From Candidatus Multivorans thiocomprendens (GTDB lineage: Bacteria > Acidobacteriota > Thermoanaerobaculia > Multivoradales > Multivoraceae): 39,743 nt of DNA. Under the pieces are notes generated by a model. It saw nothing but the letters and a program-made list of their open reading frames with translations. It did no database searches and was not told the DNA's origin. Every line of letters begins with the position of its first letter. The first letter of the stretch is position 1. Both the position numbers and the translations under genes were made by a program. The stretch covers positions 1 through 39,743 of the forward strand of contig JAPVWO010000056.1 in assembly GCA_027493375.1 (NCBI GenBank), written 5' to 3'. Positions 32,044-38,963 of the stretch are shown piece after piece.

Positions 32044-33320
32044 CGTCCGGCACCGCCGCGGCGGTCGTCCTCGCCGCCGGTCACGGCAAGCGTCTCCGTT
32101 CGGAACAGCCGAAGGTCCTTCACCGGGTGGGCGGCAAGCCGCTCGTGTCCTGGGTCGTGCGGGCCGCGCGCGAGGCGGGCTGCGCTCCGATCTGCGTCGT
32201 TGCAGGCAGCGACGCGGACGAGATCCGGTTGGTGCTCGAAAGCGAGGGCGCGGGCGACATCGTCTGGGTGGAGCAGCCGGAGCAGCGGGGCACGGGACAC
32301 GCGCTGTCGATGGCTCGCGAGTTCCTGCGCTCCGAGGGGCTCGCCTTGGTCCTCTCGGGCGACGCGCCCCTGGTGCGCCCGGAAACCCTGCGAGCCCTGC
32401 TCGATGCAGCCGGCGCCGGCTGGGGCAGCGTTGCGGTCGCCGACGACGACACGCTCGTGCTTCGTACGGTCAACGCCGGCCACTATGCGCTTCCCGTTCC
32501 GGAGATCTTCGACTGGCTCGAGAAGGTCGACGCCGGCAGCGCCGGGGGCGAGTTCCATCTGACGGATGCCGTCTCGGCCGCGGCTCGCGAGCAGCCGGTG
32601 GCGGCGGTCCGGGTCGAGGACGCCTCGGAGGTGCTGGGAGTCAACTCGCGGGCCGAGCTCGCGGCCGTTCAGCGCGTCTTCTACCGGCGCGGCGTCGATG
32701 CCCTGCTTGCCGCGGGCGTCACCGTCCTCGACCCGGAGAGCGTCTGGATCGATGCCGGCGTGACGGTCGGCGCCGACTCGATACTGCATCCCAACGTCAC
32801 CCTGCTCGGCGCCGCCAGCCTGGGGAGCGGCTGCACCGTCCACGCCGGCGCCTGGATCCGCGACAGCGTCCTCGCCGACGGCGTCGAGGTGCTGCCCTAC
32901 TCGGTGCTCGATGGCGCGCGCGTCGCCGCCGACTGCACGATCGGCCCCTTCGCCCGTCTGCGCCCGGAGGCGGTGCTCGAGGACGGCGCCAAGGTGGGCA
33001 ACTTCGTCGAGGTCAAGAAGGCGACGCTGGGTCCCGGCGTCAAGGCGTCCCATCTCGCCTATCTTGGCGACGCCTCGGTGGGCGCCGGCGCCAACATCGG
33101 CGCCGGGGTCATCACCTGCAACTACGACGGCAAGAAGAAGAGCCGGACGGTGATCGGCGAGGGCGCCTTCGTCGGCAGCGACTGCATCCTGGTGGCGCCG
33201 GTCGAGGTGGGCGCCGGCGCCTACACCGGCGCCGGATCGGTGATCACGAAGGACGTGCCCGAAGAGTCGCTCGCGGTTGGGCGCGCGCGACAGAAGAACA
33301 TCAAGCGCCGCCCCCGGTGA
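32040..33320 (+). CDS. glmU: bifunctional UDP-GlcNAc pyrophosphorylase / GlcN-1-P acetyltransferase
   Basis: GlmU makes UDP-GlcNAc, the start of peptidoglycan and lipopolysaccharide synthesis. The 426-aa protein, slightly shorter than the usual 450-460, has the N-terminal nucleotidyltransferase (VVLAAGHGKRLRSEQPKVLH, QPEQRGTGHAL, LSGDAPLV, GVNSRAELA). A C-terminal left-handed beta-helix follows (RLRPEAVLEDGAKVGNFVEV, ASHLAYLGDASVGAGANIG, TCNYDGKKKSRT) with the acetyltransferase His, Tyr and Lys in place. The loop reads GHGKRL where GKGTRM is common. It overlaps the TPR gene by 4 bases and lies 4 bp before pcrA. Confidence 0.95.
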   Translation: MTSGTAAAVVLAAGHGKRLRSEQPKVLHRVGGKPLVSWVVRAAREAGCAPICVVAGSDADEIRLVLESEGAGDIVWVEQPEQRGTGHALSMAREFLRSEGLALVLSGDAPLVRPETLRALLDAAGAGWGSVAVADDDTLVLRTVNAGHYALPVPEIFDWLEKVDAGSAGGEFHLTDAVSAAAREQPVAAVRVEDASEVLGVNSRAELAAVQRVFYRRGVDALLAAGVTVLDPESVWIDAGVTVGADSILHPNVTLLGAASLGSGCTVHAGAWIRDSVLADGVEVLPYSVLDGARVAADCTIGPFARLRPEAVLEDGAKVGNFVEVKKATLGPGVKASHLAYLGDASVGAGANIGAGVITCNYDGKKKSRTVIGEGAFVGSDCILVAPVEVGAGAYTGAGSVITKDVPEESLAVGRARQKNIKRRPR

Positions 33321-33324
33321 CGGC

Positions 33325-35658
33325 GTGGACTTCCGTTCCCGCCTGAACCCGGAACAACTCGCGGCGGTCACCCACGACGGCGGCCCGTTGCTCGTCGTCG
33401 CCGGCGCCGGATCGGGCAAGACGCGGGTCATCACCTACCGGATCGCCTGGCTGAACGCCGAGCGGAACGTCGAGCCGTGGCGGATCGCGGCCGTCACCTT
33501 CACCAACAAGGCCGCGGACGAGATGCGCGGGCGGGCGCTCGACCTGGTCGGGGGCAATGCCAGCGTCTTCGTCGGCACCTTCCACCGTTTCTGCGTCCGT
33601 CTGCTGCGGCGCTACGGCGACCGGGTCGGTCTGCGGCCGGACTTCGCGATCGTCGACGCGCCGGACCAGTTGCGGCTGATCAAGGCGTCGCTCAAGGCCG
33701 AGAACCTCGACGAACAGGCGTTCCAGCCGCGCGCGGTCCAGGGGCGAATCAGCGGGGCGAAGAACCGCCTGCTGACGCCGCCCGCGTTCGAGAAGGAGGC
33801 CGAGGACTTCTTCGACCGTCACGTCGCCCTCGTGTTCCGCCGCTACCAGGCCGAGCTGCGCCGAACCGGCGGCGTCGACTTCGACGATCTGATCGCGCTC
33901 GCCGTACGCCTCCTGCGTGACGACGAGGAGGTCGGCGCGCGGGTCAGGGGACGGTTCCGCCACCTGCTCGTCGACGAGTTCCAGGACACGAACGCGGCCC
34001 AACTGGAACTGGTCAAGAACCTGGTGATCGACCCGGACGGTACCGTCTCGGGCCTGACCGCGGTCGGCGACGAGGACCAGAGCATCTACGGCTGGCGCGG
34101 GGCCGAACTCGACAACCTGCTGCGGTTCGAGAAGCACTTCCCGGGCGGCTGCGTCCGCAAGCTGGAGCGGAACTACCGCTCGACCCAGAACATCCTCGAT
34201 GCTTCGGGCGCCGTCATCTCCCGCAACGAACAGCGCCGGGGCAAGACCCTGTGGACGGACAAGGGCGCCGGCGACCCCCTGGAGCTCTTCTACGCCGGCG
34301 ACCACGAGGACGAGGCGCGCTGGGTCGTCGGGCGGCTGGCGGAACTGCGCACGGAGGACTTCGAGTTCGGGGACATGGCCGTGCTGGTGCGGACGAACGC
34401 GCAGACCCGGGCCATCGAGGACCAGTTGCTGCGCAACGAGATCCCCTACTCCCTGGTCGCCGGCATCCGCTTCTACGAGCGCGCCGAGGTGAAGGACCTG
34501 ATCGCCTACCTGCGGGTCATCGCCAACCCGCGGGACAACCTCTCCCTGCGCCGGATCCTGAACCAGCCGCGGCGGGGCATCGGCGGCAGGACAGAGCAGG
34601 TGCTGCTCGAGCGCGCCGCCGAAATGGGCAACTCCCTGTGGGACGCGATCCGCCTCGACCCCCTGCAGGAGTTGCCGGCCCGCGGCCTGCGAGCGGTCCG
34701 GAACTTCAAGGGCCTGATCGAGGCGCTGCGCGGGGAGGCGGAACGCCAGCCCCTGGCCGAACTCGTGCGGGGCACGATCGTCGCCGCCGGCTTCGAGGCG
34801 CTCTACGGCAAGGGCGACGAGGAGGCCCAGGAACGGCTGGAGAACCTGAACGAGCTGGTGTCTTCGGCCCACGATTTCGAGACCCTGCACGGCCTGAGCG
34901 GCGTTCCGGCGAGGACCGCCGCCGTTCCCGGCGACGGGGAGGGCACGGATACCGGCGAGGCGCCCCTCTTCGACGACGGGTCGAACGCGGCGGAGCCAGC
35001 CGTCAGTCCCCTCGTGAATTTCCTGGACTACGTCTCCCTGGTCAGCGACACGGACGGCCTGAACGCCGAGCTGGGCGTCGCCCTGATGACCCTGCACAGC
35101 GCCAAGGGCCTCGAGTATCCGGCCGTCTTCGTCACCGGTCTCGAGGACGGCCTGCTCCCGCACTTCCACGCCGGCTTCGCGGCCCGCGACATCGAGGAGG
35201 AGAGGCGGCTGTTCTACGTCGGCATGACCCGGGCCGAGCAGCGGCTGTTCCTCAGCGGCTGCCGCCGCCGGATGGTCGCCGGACAGTTCCAGGACCAGCA
35301 GCCGTCGCCCTTCCTCGCCGACCTGCCGGAGGAACTCGTCGAAACCACGCGCAGCACGGAACTCTGGGGCGGCCCGCGGACCGCCGGCGTGCGCAGCTAC
35401 TTCGGCGGCGACCGCGCCGGCGGAGGTGCGTCCTTCCGGGCAGCGCGAGACACCGGCGCCAGGCCGGCAAGGAAACCGCCGAGCGAACGGATTGCCGGCG
35501 TGCTTCGACCCGGCGCCGTCGTTCGCCATGCGACCCTGGGCAAGGGCGTCGTCCTGCAGCTCGACGGAGACGGCGAGAACGCGAAGCTGACCGTCTTCTT
35601 CGACAAGGCCGGCAAGCGGAAGCTCGTCCGCCGCTACGCCCCGCTCGAGGTGCTCTAG
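33325..35658 (+). CDS. pcrA: ATP-dependent DNA helicase PcrA/UvrD (SF1)
   Basis: This 777-aa 3'-5' helicase acts in excision repair, replication-conflict handling and recombination control. All SF1 motifs are in order: NPEQLAAV (Q), VAGAGSGKTRVITYR (Walker A), FTNKAADEM, GTFHRFCVRLL, VDEFQDTN (Walker B), GDEDQSIYGWRGA, LERNYRSTQNIL, TLHSAKGLEYP, and EERRLFYVGMTRAE. The C-terminus from about 725 (VVRHATLGKGVVLQLDGDG, LTVFFDKAGKRKLVRRY) is the Tudor-like tail that in PcrA/UvrD contacts RNA polymerase. GTG 33325 is taken as start, 4 bp after glmU; a start inside glmU at 33277 is possible but adds residues unlike the family. The 3' end is 10 bp from a convergent tRNA gene. Confidence 0.95.
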   Translation: MDFRSRLNPEQLAAVTHDGGPLLVVAGAGSGKTRVITYRIAWLNAERNVEPWRIAAVTFTNKAADEMRGRALDLVGGNASVFVGTFHRFCVRLLRRYGDRVGLRPDFAIVDAPDQLRLIKASLKAENLDEQAFQPRAVQGRISGAKNRLLTPPAFEKEAEDFFDRHVALVFRRYQAELRRTGGVDFDDLIALAVRLLRDDEEVGARVRGRFRHLLVDEFQDTNAAQLELVKNLVIDPDGTVSGLTAVGDEDQSIYGWRGAELDNLLRFEKHFPGGCVRKLERNYRSTQNILDASGAVISRNEQRRGKTLWTDKGAGDPLELFYAGDHEDEARWVVGRLAELRTEDFEFGDMAVLVRTNAQTRAIEDQLLRNEIPYSLVAGIRFYERAEVKDLIAYLRVIANPRDNLSLRRILNQPRRGIGGRTEQVLLERAAEMGNSLWDAIRLDPLQELPARGLRAVRNFKGLIEALRGEAERQPLAELVRGTIVAAGFEALYGKGDEEAQERLENLNELVSSAHDFETLHGLSGVPARTAAVPGDGEGTDTGEAPLFDDGSNAAEPAVSPLVNFLDYVSLVSDTDGLNAELGVALMTLHSAKGLEYPAVFVTGLEDGLLPHFHAGFAARDIEEERRLFYVGMTRAEQRLFLSGCRRRMVAGQFQDQQPSPFLADLPEELVETTRSTELWGGPRTAGVRSYFGGDRAGGGASFRAARDTGARPARKPPSERIAGVLRPGAVVRHATLGKGVVLQLDGDGENAKLTVFFDKAGKRKLVRRYAPLEVL

Positions 35659-35668
35659 CGGGGTGCCG

Positions 35669-35745
35669 TGGTGCGCCCGAAGGGATTCGAACCCCTGACC
35701 TACGGCTCCGGAGGCCGTCGCTCTATCCAGCTGAGCTACGGGCGC
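35669..35745 (-). tRNA. tRNA-Arg (anticodon CCG), CCA encoded
   Basis: The cloverleaf folds fully: acceptor GCGCCCG/CGGGCGC, D arm GCTC...GAGC, anticodon stem ACGGC/GCCGT with loop CTCCGGA, T arm AGGGG/CCCTT with loop TTCGAAT, discriminator A and genomic CCA. It reads CGG codons. It is the last gene in the four-tRNA array. Confidence 0.97.
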
Positions 35746-35772
35746 GCGAACGGGACGATGTCGGAGTCGAGA

Positions 35773-35849
35773 TGGGGTGGATGAGGGGACTTGAACCCCC
35801 AACCACTTGAACCACAATCAAGCGCTCTACCGGTTGAGCTACATCCACC
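35773..35849 (-). tRNA. tRNA-His (anticodon GTG), CCA encoded
   Basis: The acceptor GTGGATG pairs with CATCCAC. An extra G at position -1 (35849) faces discriminator C, the hallmark required by histidyl-tRNA synthetase. The anticodon stem is CTTGA/TCAAG with loop TTGTGGT. The CCA is encoded. Confidence 0.97.
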
Positions 35850-35879
35850 AGACATCCTTGAACCGAACTCTCAACGATC

Positions 35880-35956
35880 TGGCCTGCCTGGAGGGACTCG
35901 AACCCCCGACCCGCGGCTTAGAAGGCCGCCGCTCTATCCAGCTGAGCTACAGGCAG
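35880..35956 (-). tRNA. tRNA-Arg (anticodon TCT), CCA encoded
   Basis: Acceptor CTGCCTG/CAGGCAG, anticodon stem GCGGC/GCCGC with loop CTTCTAA, T stem GGGGG/CCCTC with loop TTCGAGT, discriminator G, genomic CCA. It reads AGA/AGG, rare codons in this GC-rich sequence. Confidence 0.97.
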
Positions 35957-35999
35957 GCGAAAGCGACAGATTAGCCGAGGTCCGGGCTAGCGAGCGATA

Positions 36000-36073
36000 T
36001 CGGGGCGCCCAGATTTGAACTGAGGACCCCCTGCGCCCAAGGCAGGTGCGCTACCAGACTGCGCCACGCCCCG
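36000..36073 (-). tRNA. tRNA-Pro (anticodon TGG), CCA not encoded
   Basis: Acceptor CGGGGCG/CGCCCCG, anticodon stem CCTGC/GCAGG with loop CTTGGGC, T stem CTCAG/CTGGG with loop TTCAAAT, discriminator A. The next bases are TAT, so CCA must be added by the nucleotidyltransferase, unlike its three neighbours. It is the first gene of the array. Confidence 0.96.
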
Positions 36074-36089
36074 ACAGGCAAGGCGCGGG

Positions 36090-36098
36090 ATGATAGCA
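36090..36098 (-). promoter_or_regulatory. extended -10 element of the tRNA array
   Basis: TGCTATCAT on the minus strand ends 16 bp before the 5' end of tRNA-Pro. It is followed by a GC-only stretch (CCCGCGCC), as in discriminators of stringently controlled stable-RNA promoters. A good -35 is not visible (GAGTCA at 17 bp). It would drive all four tRNAs as one transcript. Confidence 0.45.
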
Positions 36099-36130
36099 CC
36101 GCTGCAAGTCTGTGACTCCGTCGACGGTTC

Positions 36131-36199
36131 ACACTGGGTGCGCCGGCGTCCCCGCCGGCCTTCCGAAGGGAAAGAGCGCGCGGCCGAAGGCCTTGCTCC
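36131..36199 (+). repeat. dispersed double-hairpin repeat, copy C
   Basis: It begins with CACTGGGTGCGCC and the perfect hairpin GCCGGCG-TCCC-CGCCGGC (36142-36159), as in copy B. The right hairpin is degenerate (CGGCC-GAA-GGCCT near 36181-36192) and the copy ends in GCTCC. It fills the gap between the tRNA promoter and the heptosyltransferase gene. Two longer start choices for that gene would read through it. Confidence 0.8.
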
Positions 36200-36216
36200 G
36201 CTTATGCTCTGACGGA

Positions 36217-37299
36217 ATGACCCGCGAGCAGAAACCAGGCCGGCCGCTCCGCGTCCTGCTCGTGCGCCTTTCCGCGATCGGCGATTGCCTCCACGCCGCC
36301 CCGGTGGTGTCGGCGCTCCGTCGCGCCCATCCGGAAGCGTTCATCGGCTGGGCCATCCAGGAACCGGCCGCGAGCCTGCTGCGCGGCCATGCCGGCGTCG
36401 ACCGCGTCCACCTGTATCCGCGACGGACCCGCGGCATCGGCGCCCATCTCGACGCGCTCAGGCGCTTTCGCCGCGAACTCAGGAGCTGCCGGTACGAAGC
36501 GGCGCTCGACGTCCAGGGCCTCACCAAGAGCGGCCTGGTCGCCTGGTGGAGCGGCGCCGGGGAGCGGGTCGGCTTCCGCGGCGGGCCGGCGATGGGCAGC
36601 CGCGAGCTGAACGCCCTGTTTCTCAACCGGCGCTTCGCCGTCGACCTGGATGTGAGGCACGTCGTCGACCGCAACCTCGCCCTGCTTCGCGCTTCCGGGC
36701 TCGCCGGAGACGCCGGCCAGGACGTGGAGTGGCGCCTGCCCGACTACGCCGAGCCCGCGTCCCTCGCGTTTCTCGAGAGCCACGGTCTGGGCGACGGCCG
36801 CTACGCGGTGGTGTCGCCCGGAACGGTGTGGCGCACGAAGCACTGGCCCCCGCGGCACTTCGCGGCGGTCGTCCGGCGTCTCGGGAGCGAGCGCGACCTG
36901 CCGGTCGTCGTCGCCTGGGCGGGCGAAGACGAGCGACGTGCGGCCGAGGAGATCGTCTCGGGCGCCGGGGACGCCTGCCGCGTCCTGCTGGCGCCGCCGA
37001 CCGGCCTCCGCGAACTGGCGACGCTGCTGCGGCGCGCGGCCCTGTTCCTGGGCTGCGACTCCGGTCCCGCCCACCTGGCGGCGGCGCTGGGCGTGCCCTG
37101 CGTTTCGGTATTCGGCCCGACCGATCCTGCCCGAAACGGTCCCTACGGGCCCCGGTCGGCCGCGGTGCGACTCGATCAGCCGCTGGACTGCCAGCCGTGC
37201 TGGCGCCGCGCCTGCAGCCGCGGCGACTTCGCCTGCATGGAGCGGCTCGATGCCGACCGGGTCGCGGCAGCCTGCCTGGCCAGACTCGACACGGCATAA
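36217..37299 (+). CDS. GT9 heptosyltransferase-family protein (lipopolysaccharide core)
   Basis: This 360-aa GT9 enzyme adds a heptose from ADP-heptose to lipid A-Kdo or the inner core on the cytoplasmic face. Evidence: the N-terminus LRVLLVRLSAIGDCLHAAPV with the ASIGD-like loop, QGLTKSGLVAWWSGAGERVGF, SPGTVWRTKHWPPRHFA, LGCDSGPAHLAAALGVPCVSVFG (in two pieces, LGCDSGPAHLAAALG and PCVSVFGPTDPARNGPYG) and a Cys-rich end (DCQPCWRRACSRGDFACM) usual for this group. It is closest in style to WaaC/heptosyltransferase I. ATG 36217 is chosen; the longer frame to 36112 reads a dispersed repeat and is rejected. Confidence 0.88.
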   Translation: MTREQKPGRPLRVLLVRLSAIGDCLHAAPVVSALRRAHPEAFIGWAIQEPAASLLRGHAGVDRVHLYPRRTRGIGAHLDALRRFRRELRSCRYEAALDVQGLTKSGLVAWWSGAGERVGFRGGPAMGSRELNALFLNRRFAVDLDVRHVVDRNLALLRASGLAGDAGQDVEWRLPDYAEPASLAFLESHGLGDGRYAVVSPGTVWRTKHWPPRHFAAVVRRLGSERDLPVVVAWAGEDERRAAEEIVSGAGDACRVLLAPPTGLRELATLLRRAALFLGCDSGPAHLAAALGVPCVSVFGPTDPARNGPYGPRSAAVRLDQPLDCQPCWRRACSRGDFACMERLDADRVAAACLARLDTA

Positions 37300-37311
37300 G
37301 CTCCCCGGGAG

Positions 37312-37566
37312 ATGCCGGAAACCCCCGACGACGCCTCGCCGATCATCCGGCCGCCGACGTTCGACCGGACCGCCGGCCGCCTGCTCGCGGCGGCCATCGT
37401 CGTGGGCGGACTCACGATCGGGATCGTCATGCTCTGGCGGGAGTTCAGTTGGCTGATGGCGCTCTCGAGCGGAGCGGGAGTCGCGGTACTCATCTTCTTC
37501 AGCGGCCGGGCCATTCGCGTCCTGCGCTTCGAGTACCTCCGTCCGCCCTTCGAGCGGGAGGACTGA
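37312..37566 (+). CDS. small two-helix membrane protein of unknown function
   Basis: This 84-aa protein has two hydrophobic helices (about residues 24-42, LLAAAIVVGGLTIGIVML, and 47-65, LMALSSGAGVAVLIFFSG). A short polar N-terminus and a charged C-terminus (RVLRFEYLRPPFERED) flank them. It lies 12 bp after the heptosyltransferase gene and 14 bp before the NUDIX gene, so it is expressed with them. I do not recognise a family. Confidence 0.7.
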   Translation: MPETPDDASPIIRPPTFDRTAGRLLAAAIVVGGLTIGIVMLWREFSWLMALSSGAGVAVLIFFSGRAIRVLRFEYLRPPFERED

Positions 37567-37580
37567 AGGTTGAGGCCAGG

Positions 37581-38147
37581 ATGAAGGTCCGTCCCTGGCA
37601 GGTCGAGGCCGCGCGCACCGAGTTCGACCACCCTCTTCTGCAGCTCGAGGCGCAGGAGCTGCGCGCCGGCGCGGACCGGCGTCAGGCGGTCGTCCTGCGG
37701 TCGGCGGACTGGGTCAACGTGATCCCGCTGATCGAGGCCGAGCCCGGGGTGGACGCCAAGGGCGCGACGGTTGTCTTCATCCGCCAGTGGCGCTTCGGCC
37801 GCGCCGCCGAGTCGCTGGAGATCCCCGGCGGCATCGTCGAGCCGGGCGAGGACGGGGGAGTCGCCGCGGCGCGGGAACTTCACGAGGAGACCGGATACCG
37901 GGCGGGAACGATCGAACGGCTCGGCGAGGTCGAGCCGAACCCGGCGATCCTGGACAACGTCTGCTCCCTCTGGCTGGCCCGCGACCTGATCCACACCGGC
38001 GACCCGATCGGCGACGGAAGCGAGGAACTCGAGGTGGTCCACGTGCCGCTGCGGGAAGTTCCGGAGCGCATCGCCGGCGGCGAGATCAGCCACTCCCTCG
38101 TGGTCACGGCCTTCTACTTCTACGCCCGCCGGTACGGTTTCTCTTGA
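37581..38147 (+). CDS. NUDIX hydrolase, ADP-ribose pyrophosphatase-like
   Basis: This 188-aa protein has a complete NUDIX box, GGIVEPGE at the start and AARELHEETGY at the end, with the metal-binding Glu residues. The N-terminal WVNVIPLIEAE and FIRQWRFGRAAESLEIP match the ADP-ribose/nucleoside-diphosphate-sugar branch (EIPGG preceding the box). It likely removes ADP-ribose or a nucleotide sugar. Its stop overlaps the start of the HAD gene as TTGA. ATG 37581 is preferred over the longer frame, which extends back through the heptosyltransferase. Confidence 0.9.
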   Translation: MKVRPWQVEAARTEFDHPLLQLEAQELRAGADRRQAVVLRSADWVNVIPLIEAEPGVDAKGATVVFIRQWRFGRAAESLEIPGGIVEPGEDGGVAAARELHEETGYRAGTIERLGEVEPNPAILDNVCSLWLARDLIHTGDPIGDGSEELEVVHVPLREVPERIAGGEISHSLVVTAFYFYARRYGFS

Positions 38148-38875
38148 CCGGGGGCGGACGAGAGAGTCCGGTCGCCGCGGGTCGCGACGGCCTGTCGCGG
38201 GTCCGGGGCGTCTCGCTGGACGCGACCGGAACGCTGATCGCCTGCCCTCGGCGCGGCGAGATCTACGCCGAGGTCCTCGCCCGCCACGGTCTCGAACTCT
38301 CCGCCGCCGAGATCGAGCGGGGCTTCCTGACCGCCTGGAAGGAGTTCGAGTGCCGCCTCGCCCGCGGCGAGGACCGGTACAACAGCCATCCGAACGGAGC
38401 TCGCGGCTTCTGGGGCGATCTGCTGGAGCGCATGTGTCTTCTGCTCGAGCGGGAAGCGCCGGGACCCTTCGCCGGCGCGGAGCTCTTCGCCCGCTTCGAA
38501 CGCGCCGACGCCTGGGAACTCCGGCCCGGCTGCCGGGAGGTGCTCACGAAACTGCGTCGCCGGGGCCTGCGAGTCGTGGTAACCAGCAACTGGGACCGAC
38601 GCTTGCCGCGGGTGCTGGCCAATCTCGGACTAGGGCGCTACCTCGACGCCGTGGTCTGCTCCGAGGAAGTCGGGTCGGCGAAACCGGCCGAACCGATCTT
38701 CCTGGCCGCCTGCCAGGAACTGGCGCTTGAGCCGGCCTCAGTGCTTCACGTCGGCGACGCGAAGATCGAGGACCGCGAAGGCGCACTGGCGGCCGGCCTC
38801 AAGGCGCTGTGGCTGGATGCGGCGCACGGCGACATCGGCTCGTTGGCCGAAGTTCTCGACTACGTGTCCCTCTAG
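38144..38875 (+). CDS. HAD-superfamily hydrolase (REG-2/HDHD3-like)
   Basis: This 243-aa HAD hydrolase starts at a TTG that overlaps the NUDIX stop (TTGA). Motif I reads SLDATGTL, so the second Asp of the usual DxD is Thr, as in several REG-2-like members. A helical cap follows, then VVVTSNWDRRL (motif II Ser/Thr-Asn), GSAKPAEPIF (motif III Lys) and VLHVGDAKIEDREGALAAGL (motif IV). The Thr in motif I may change the reaction, since that Asp normally acts as acid/base, so the catalytic role is uncertain. No ATG or GTG is available near the domain start. Confidence 0.82.
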   Translation: MTGGGRESPVAAGRDGLSRVRGVSLDATGTLIACPRRGEIYAEVLARHGLELSAAEIERGFLTAWKEFECRLARGEDRYNSHPNGARGFWGDLLERMCLLLEREAPGPFAGAELFARFERADAWELRPGCREVLTKLRRRGLRVVVTSNWDRRLPRVLANLGLGRYLDAVVCSEEVGSAKPAEPIFLAACQELALEPASVLHVGDAKIEDREGALAAGLKALWLDAAHGDIGSLAEVLDYVSL

Positions 38876-38888
38876 GCAGGCCGTCGCA

Positions 38889-38963
38889 CACTGGGTGCGC
38901 CGACGTCCCCGCCGGCTGCCGTCGCCGACGGCCCATGAAACGCGCCGGCCGAAGGCCGGCTCC
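38889..38963 (+). repeat. dispersed double-hairpin repeat, copy D
   Basis: It starts with CACTGGGTGCGCC and a left hairpin with one mismatch (GCCGACG-TCCC-CGCCGGC), then an internal GCCGTC-GCC-GACGGC palindrome. The right hairpin GCCGGCC-GAA-GGCCGGC (38944-38960) is perfect. It ends in GGCTCC at the integrase stop codon, so on the minus strand its right hairpin lies just downstream of the integrase gene and could act as an imperfect terminator (no T-run). Confidence 0.82.

Noticed and set aside
33301-35817. An 838-codon minus-strand frame
   Set aside because: It is antisense to pcrA and runs into tRNA genes; it is a codon-bias shadow.
36112-36216. Longer N-terminus for the heptosyltransferase
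   Set aside because: The extension translates a dispersed repeat copy; GT9 proteins begin a few residues before the LRVLLVRLSAIGD block.
14309-38963. CRISPR array
   Set aside because: The repeats are single, kilobases apart and palindromic, with no regular spacers and no cas genes.
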